Positions 5,711 through 7,457 of a DNA stretch of 7,457 nt are shown here, piece by piece. How positions within the stretch are numbered: the first letter of the stretch is position 1; each line of letters opens with the position of its first letter. Made by a program: the position numbers and the translations under genes. The stretch spans positions 1 through 7,457 of the forward strand of contig JAOJEG010000028.1 of assembly GCA_028226535.1 (NCBI GenBank), written 5' to 3'. The stretch comes from Candidatus Pelagibacter sp. Lineage in GTDB: Bacteria; Pseudomonadota; Alphaproteobacteria; Pelagibacterales; Pelagibacteraceae. Under the pieces are notes generated by a model. The model saw only the letters and a program-made list of their open reading frames with translations, did no database searches and was not told where the DNA came from.

Positions 5711-7457
5711 TTAGGCAACCATACTCTCTGCTTTTTGTAAATCAACAGCTACTAACTGACTTATACCTTTTTCTGGCATAGTTACTCCATAAAGTCTATT
5801 CATTTTAGACATTGTTAGAGCGTGGTGAGTTACAATAATAAATTTTGTATTAGTAATTTTAATTAGTTCCTCAAGTAAATTACAAAATCTTGTGACGTTA
5901 GCATCATCAAGAGGGGCATCAACCTCATCTAATACGCAGATAGGAGATGGGTTAGTTAAAAAAACTGCAAAAATTAATGATAAAGCAGTTAGCGCTTGTT
6001 CACCACCCGAAAGTAACGTTATTGATTGAAGCCTTTTACCTGGAGGGCTAACTAGCATTTCCAATCCTGCTTCTAACGGGTCATCTGAATCGACTAATTC
6101 TAATTTAGCATTTCCACCATTGAAAAGTTTTGTATAAACTTCGTTAAATTTTCTATTAACTTTCTCAAAAGCCTCAATTAATCTTTCTCTTCCTTTTTGA
6201 TTTAGCTCGTTAATACTATCTTTTAATTTTACTATTGCTGTCACTAAGTCAGAACGATCTTGTTCCATTTTTTTAATTTCATCTTCATATTTGCTAGTTT
6301 CTTCATCAGCTTTTAAATTAACAGATCCTAAACTTTCTCTTTCTTGTTTTTTTTTATCTAAAGCATCTTCTTGATTAATAGCATCTGGTAATTCTTCAGC
6401 ACCAAAAAGATTAGAATTTTCTAAAATATTATCTTCAGACAAATTTAACTCAGAATTTATTCTATCTAATAAATCACTTTTTCTTTTTTGGAGACCTTCT
6501 ATTGTTGCTCCCGAACTTGCTTTTCTTTCTCTAATTTGAATAGATTGTTCTTGAATTTCATTTAACTCATTTCTTAATGTTTCTATTTTATTATCTGTCT
6601 CTTCAATAATTGCATCATTATCAATTTTTTCTTTATCAGAAATTCTTAGATTTTCAGAAATTTGACCTTTTCTTTCTGCTTGAACTCTAGGTTGATTGTC
6701 TAGTTCTTTTAATTGAGCAGAAAGTTTATTTTTTCGTTCAGTTAATTCAGCAACCATTTTTTCTGAATTTGATAATAAGTTTTTCCAACTTTCAATTTCA
6801 GTTTCAATTGTTTTAATTCTTTCATTACGTTTAATTGACTCATTTTTGATTGATTGATTTTTACTATATGCATCAGCATATTTTTCTTGAAGTTGTTTTA
6901 TATTTTGTGACTTTTCATTTACACTTAATAGTTCTTGTCTGCTTTTTTCATTTTTTAAATCATTTAAAAAATTATCAAGTTCAATGTTGCATCTGTCTAG
7001 CAATGTAACTGCTTGATTGATTTCATTGATATCAATCAGTTCCTTAACTCTATTTATAGAGTTTTTAACATTTTTTATGGGTCCTAAACTCGTATTTATG
7101 CTTCCTTCCGCAATATTATTTACAACTTCGTCTACAGCTTCCTGTTCTTTTTTAAGTTCTTTCTTGGCATTTTCTAAGTCTTCATTAGATAGTTTTTCAG
7201 TTTCAAAATATTTAGAATCTACCTCTATTAGATCTGCTTTTTCCTCTTTAAGTCTTTTTTCGTTTGAATTAGCATCTATGATAATTCCTCTTTCTCTATT
7301 TATATCTTCATCAAGAGTTTTTATTGATTTACTGATAGATTCTATTTCATCTTGTATTCTAGTGTTTTCTTCATCTAAACTTTGTAGTTCAAGATTAAGC
7401 CTTTGAATTCTGGACAAGTTCTCAATATTTTTTTCTCTTAGAGGAGATACCTTTTCA
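5711..7457 (-). CDS. smc: SMC chromosome-segregation ATPase, N-terminus cut by window edge
   Basis: SMC dimers compact and separate chromosomes with ScpA/ScpB by ATP-driven DNA loop extrusion. The frame is open to the right edge, giving 581 visible residues; a TTG at 7417 is an internal Leu codon, not the start. From the edge: a coiled coil starting KVSPLRE, a non-coil segment near visible residues 117-168, a second long coiled coil, the SMC motif ESLGSVNLKADEE (374-386), and the C-terminal ATPase half. That half carries the ABC signature LSGGEQ (482-487), Walker B CVLDEVDAPLDD (507-518) and the switch histidine in IVTHH (540-544). The Walker A head lies beyond the window. The glycine-rich hinge expected in a canonical protein of about 1150-1190 residues is not visible, which suggests a shortened SMC. 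It lies just upstream of atpI, 9 nt apart. RecN and MukB are less likely because of the LGSVNL-type motif. Confidence 0.93.
   Translation of the reverse strand, partial: EKVSPLREKNIENLSRIQRLNLELQSLDEENTRIQDEIESISKSIKTLDEDINRERGIIIDANSNEKRLKEEKADLIEVDSKYFETEKLSNEDLENAKKELKKEQEAVDEVVNNIAEGSINTSLGPIKNVKNSINRVKELIDINEINQAVTLLDRCNIELDNFLNDLKNEKSRQELLSVNEKSQNIKQLQEKYADAYSKNQSIKNESIKRNERIKTIETEIESWKNLLSNSEKMVAELTERKNKLSAQLKELDNQPRVQAERKGQISENLRISDKEKIDNDAIIEETDNKIETLRNELNEIQEQSIQIRERKASSGATIEGLQKRKSDLLDRINSELNLSEDNILENSNLFGAEELPDAINQEDALDKKKQERESLGSVNLKADEETSKYEDEIKKMEQDRSDLVTAIVKLKDSINELNQKGRERLIEAFEKVNRKFNEVYTKLFNGGNAKLELVDSDDPLEAGLEMLVSPPGKRLQSITLLSGGEQALTALSLIFAVFLTNPSPICVLDEVDAPLDDANVTRFCNLLEELIKITNTKFIIVTHHALTMSKMNRLYGVTMPEKGISQLVAVDLQKAESMVA

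Noticed and set aside
7017..7406. Plus-strand open frame of 129 codons
   Set aside because: It is antisense to the SMC coiled coil. Its Ser/Leu/Phe-rich product is what the reverse complement of Glu/Lys/Asn-rich codons gives.
7415..7417. TTG as the start codon of the SMC-like gene
   Set aside because: The frame stays open to the right edge with coding-like sequence (KVSPLRE), and the C-terminal ATPase half needs an N-terminal Walker A half upstream, so this is an internal Leu codon.
1..7457. CRISPR array, tRNA/rRNA, riboswitch or insertion sequence
   Set aside because: Nearly every base is accounted for by the nine genes, and the longest gap is 39 nt, leaving no room for these features; no direct repeats with spacers were seen.

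Overview
The window is strongly AT-rich and entirely coding on the minus strand. I read it as a streamlined marine alphaproteobacterium, most likely of the Pelagibacterales (SAR11) type. Four things support this: the F0 gene order atpI-atpB-atpE-atpF'-atpF with separate b and b' subunits and no F1 genes attached, which is the alphaproteobacterial arrangement; intergenic gaps of 39 nt or less and several overlaps; an AT- and Lys/Asn/Ile-rich proteome; and carotenoid genes of the kind used for retinal/proteorhodopsin. The taxon is inferred from these traits and was not established by a search.

Layout in transcription order (right to left). 7457-5711 is the C-terminal 581 residues of an SMC chromosome-segregation ATPase, whose N-terminus lies outside the window. 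5701-3353 is the complete membrane sector of the F-type ATP synthase: AtpI, a, c, b' and b. 3313-1 is a carotenoid cassette: crtI (phytoene desaturase), crtB (phytoene synthase) and crtY (lycopene beta-cyclase, whose last few dozen residues run off the left edge). The gaps or overlaps are 9, 9, 18, 5, -11, 39, -1 and -14 nt. No convincing promoter or terminator was seen, so one long transcriptional unit is plausible. No stretch over 300 bases lacks a gene, and no RNA gene, insertion sequence, CRISPR array or long repeat was seen.

How the genes work together: a, c, b and b' form the proton channel, rotor ring and stator of ATP synthase. CrtB, CrtI and CrtY convert geranylgeranyl diphosphate through phytoene and lycopene to beta-carotene, the precursor of retinal. 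If the cell has proteorhodopsin, the light-driven proton pump and the enzyme that spends the proton gradient meet in this locus: chromophore-precursor genes sit directly behind the ATP synthase F0 genes. No rhodopsin, crtE or blh gene is in the window.

The points most worth checking are the atp-crt junction, the SMC protein, which shows no recognisable hinge domain where a canonical one should have it, and a signal-peptide-like extension on subunit b'.
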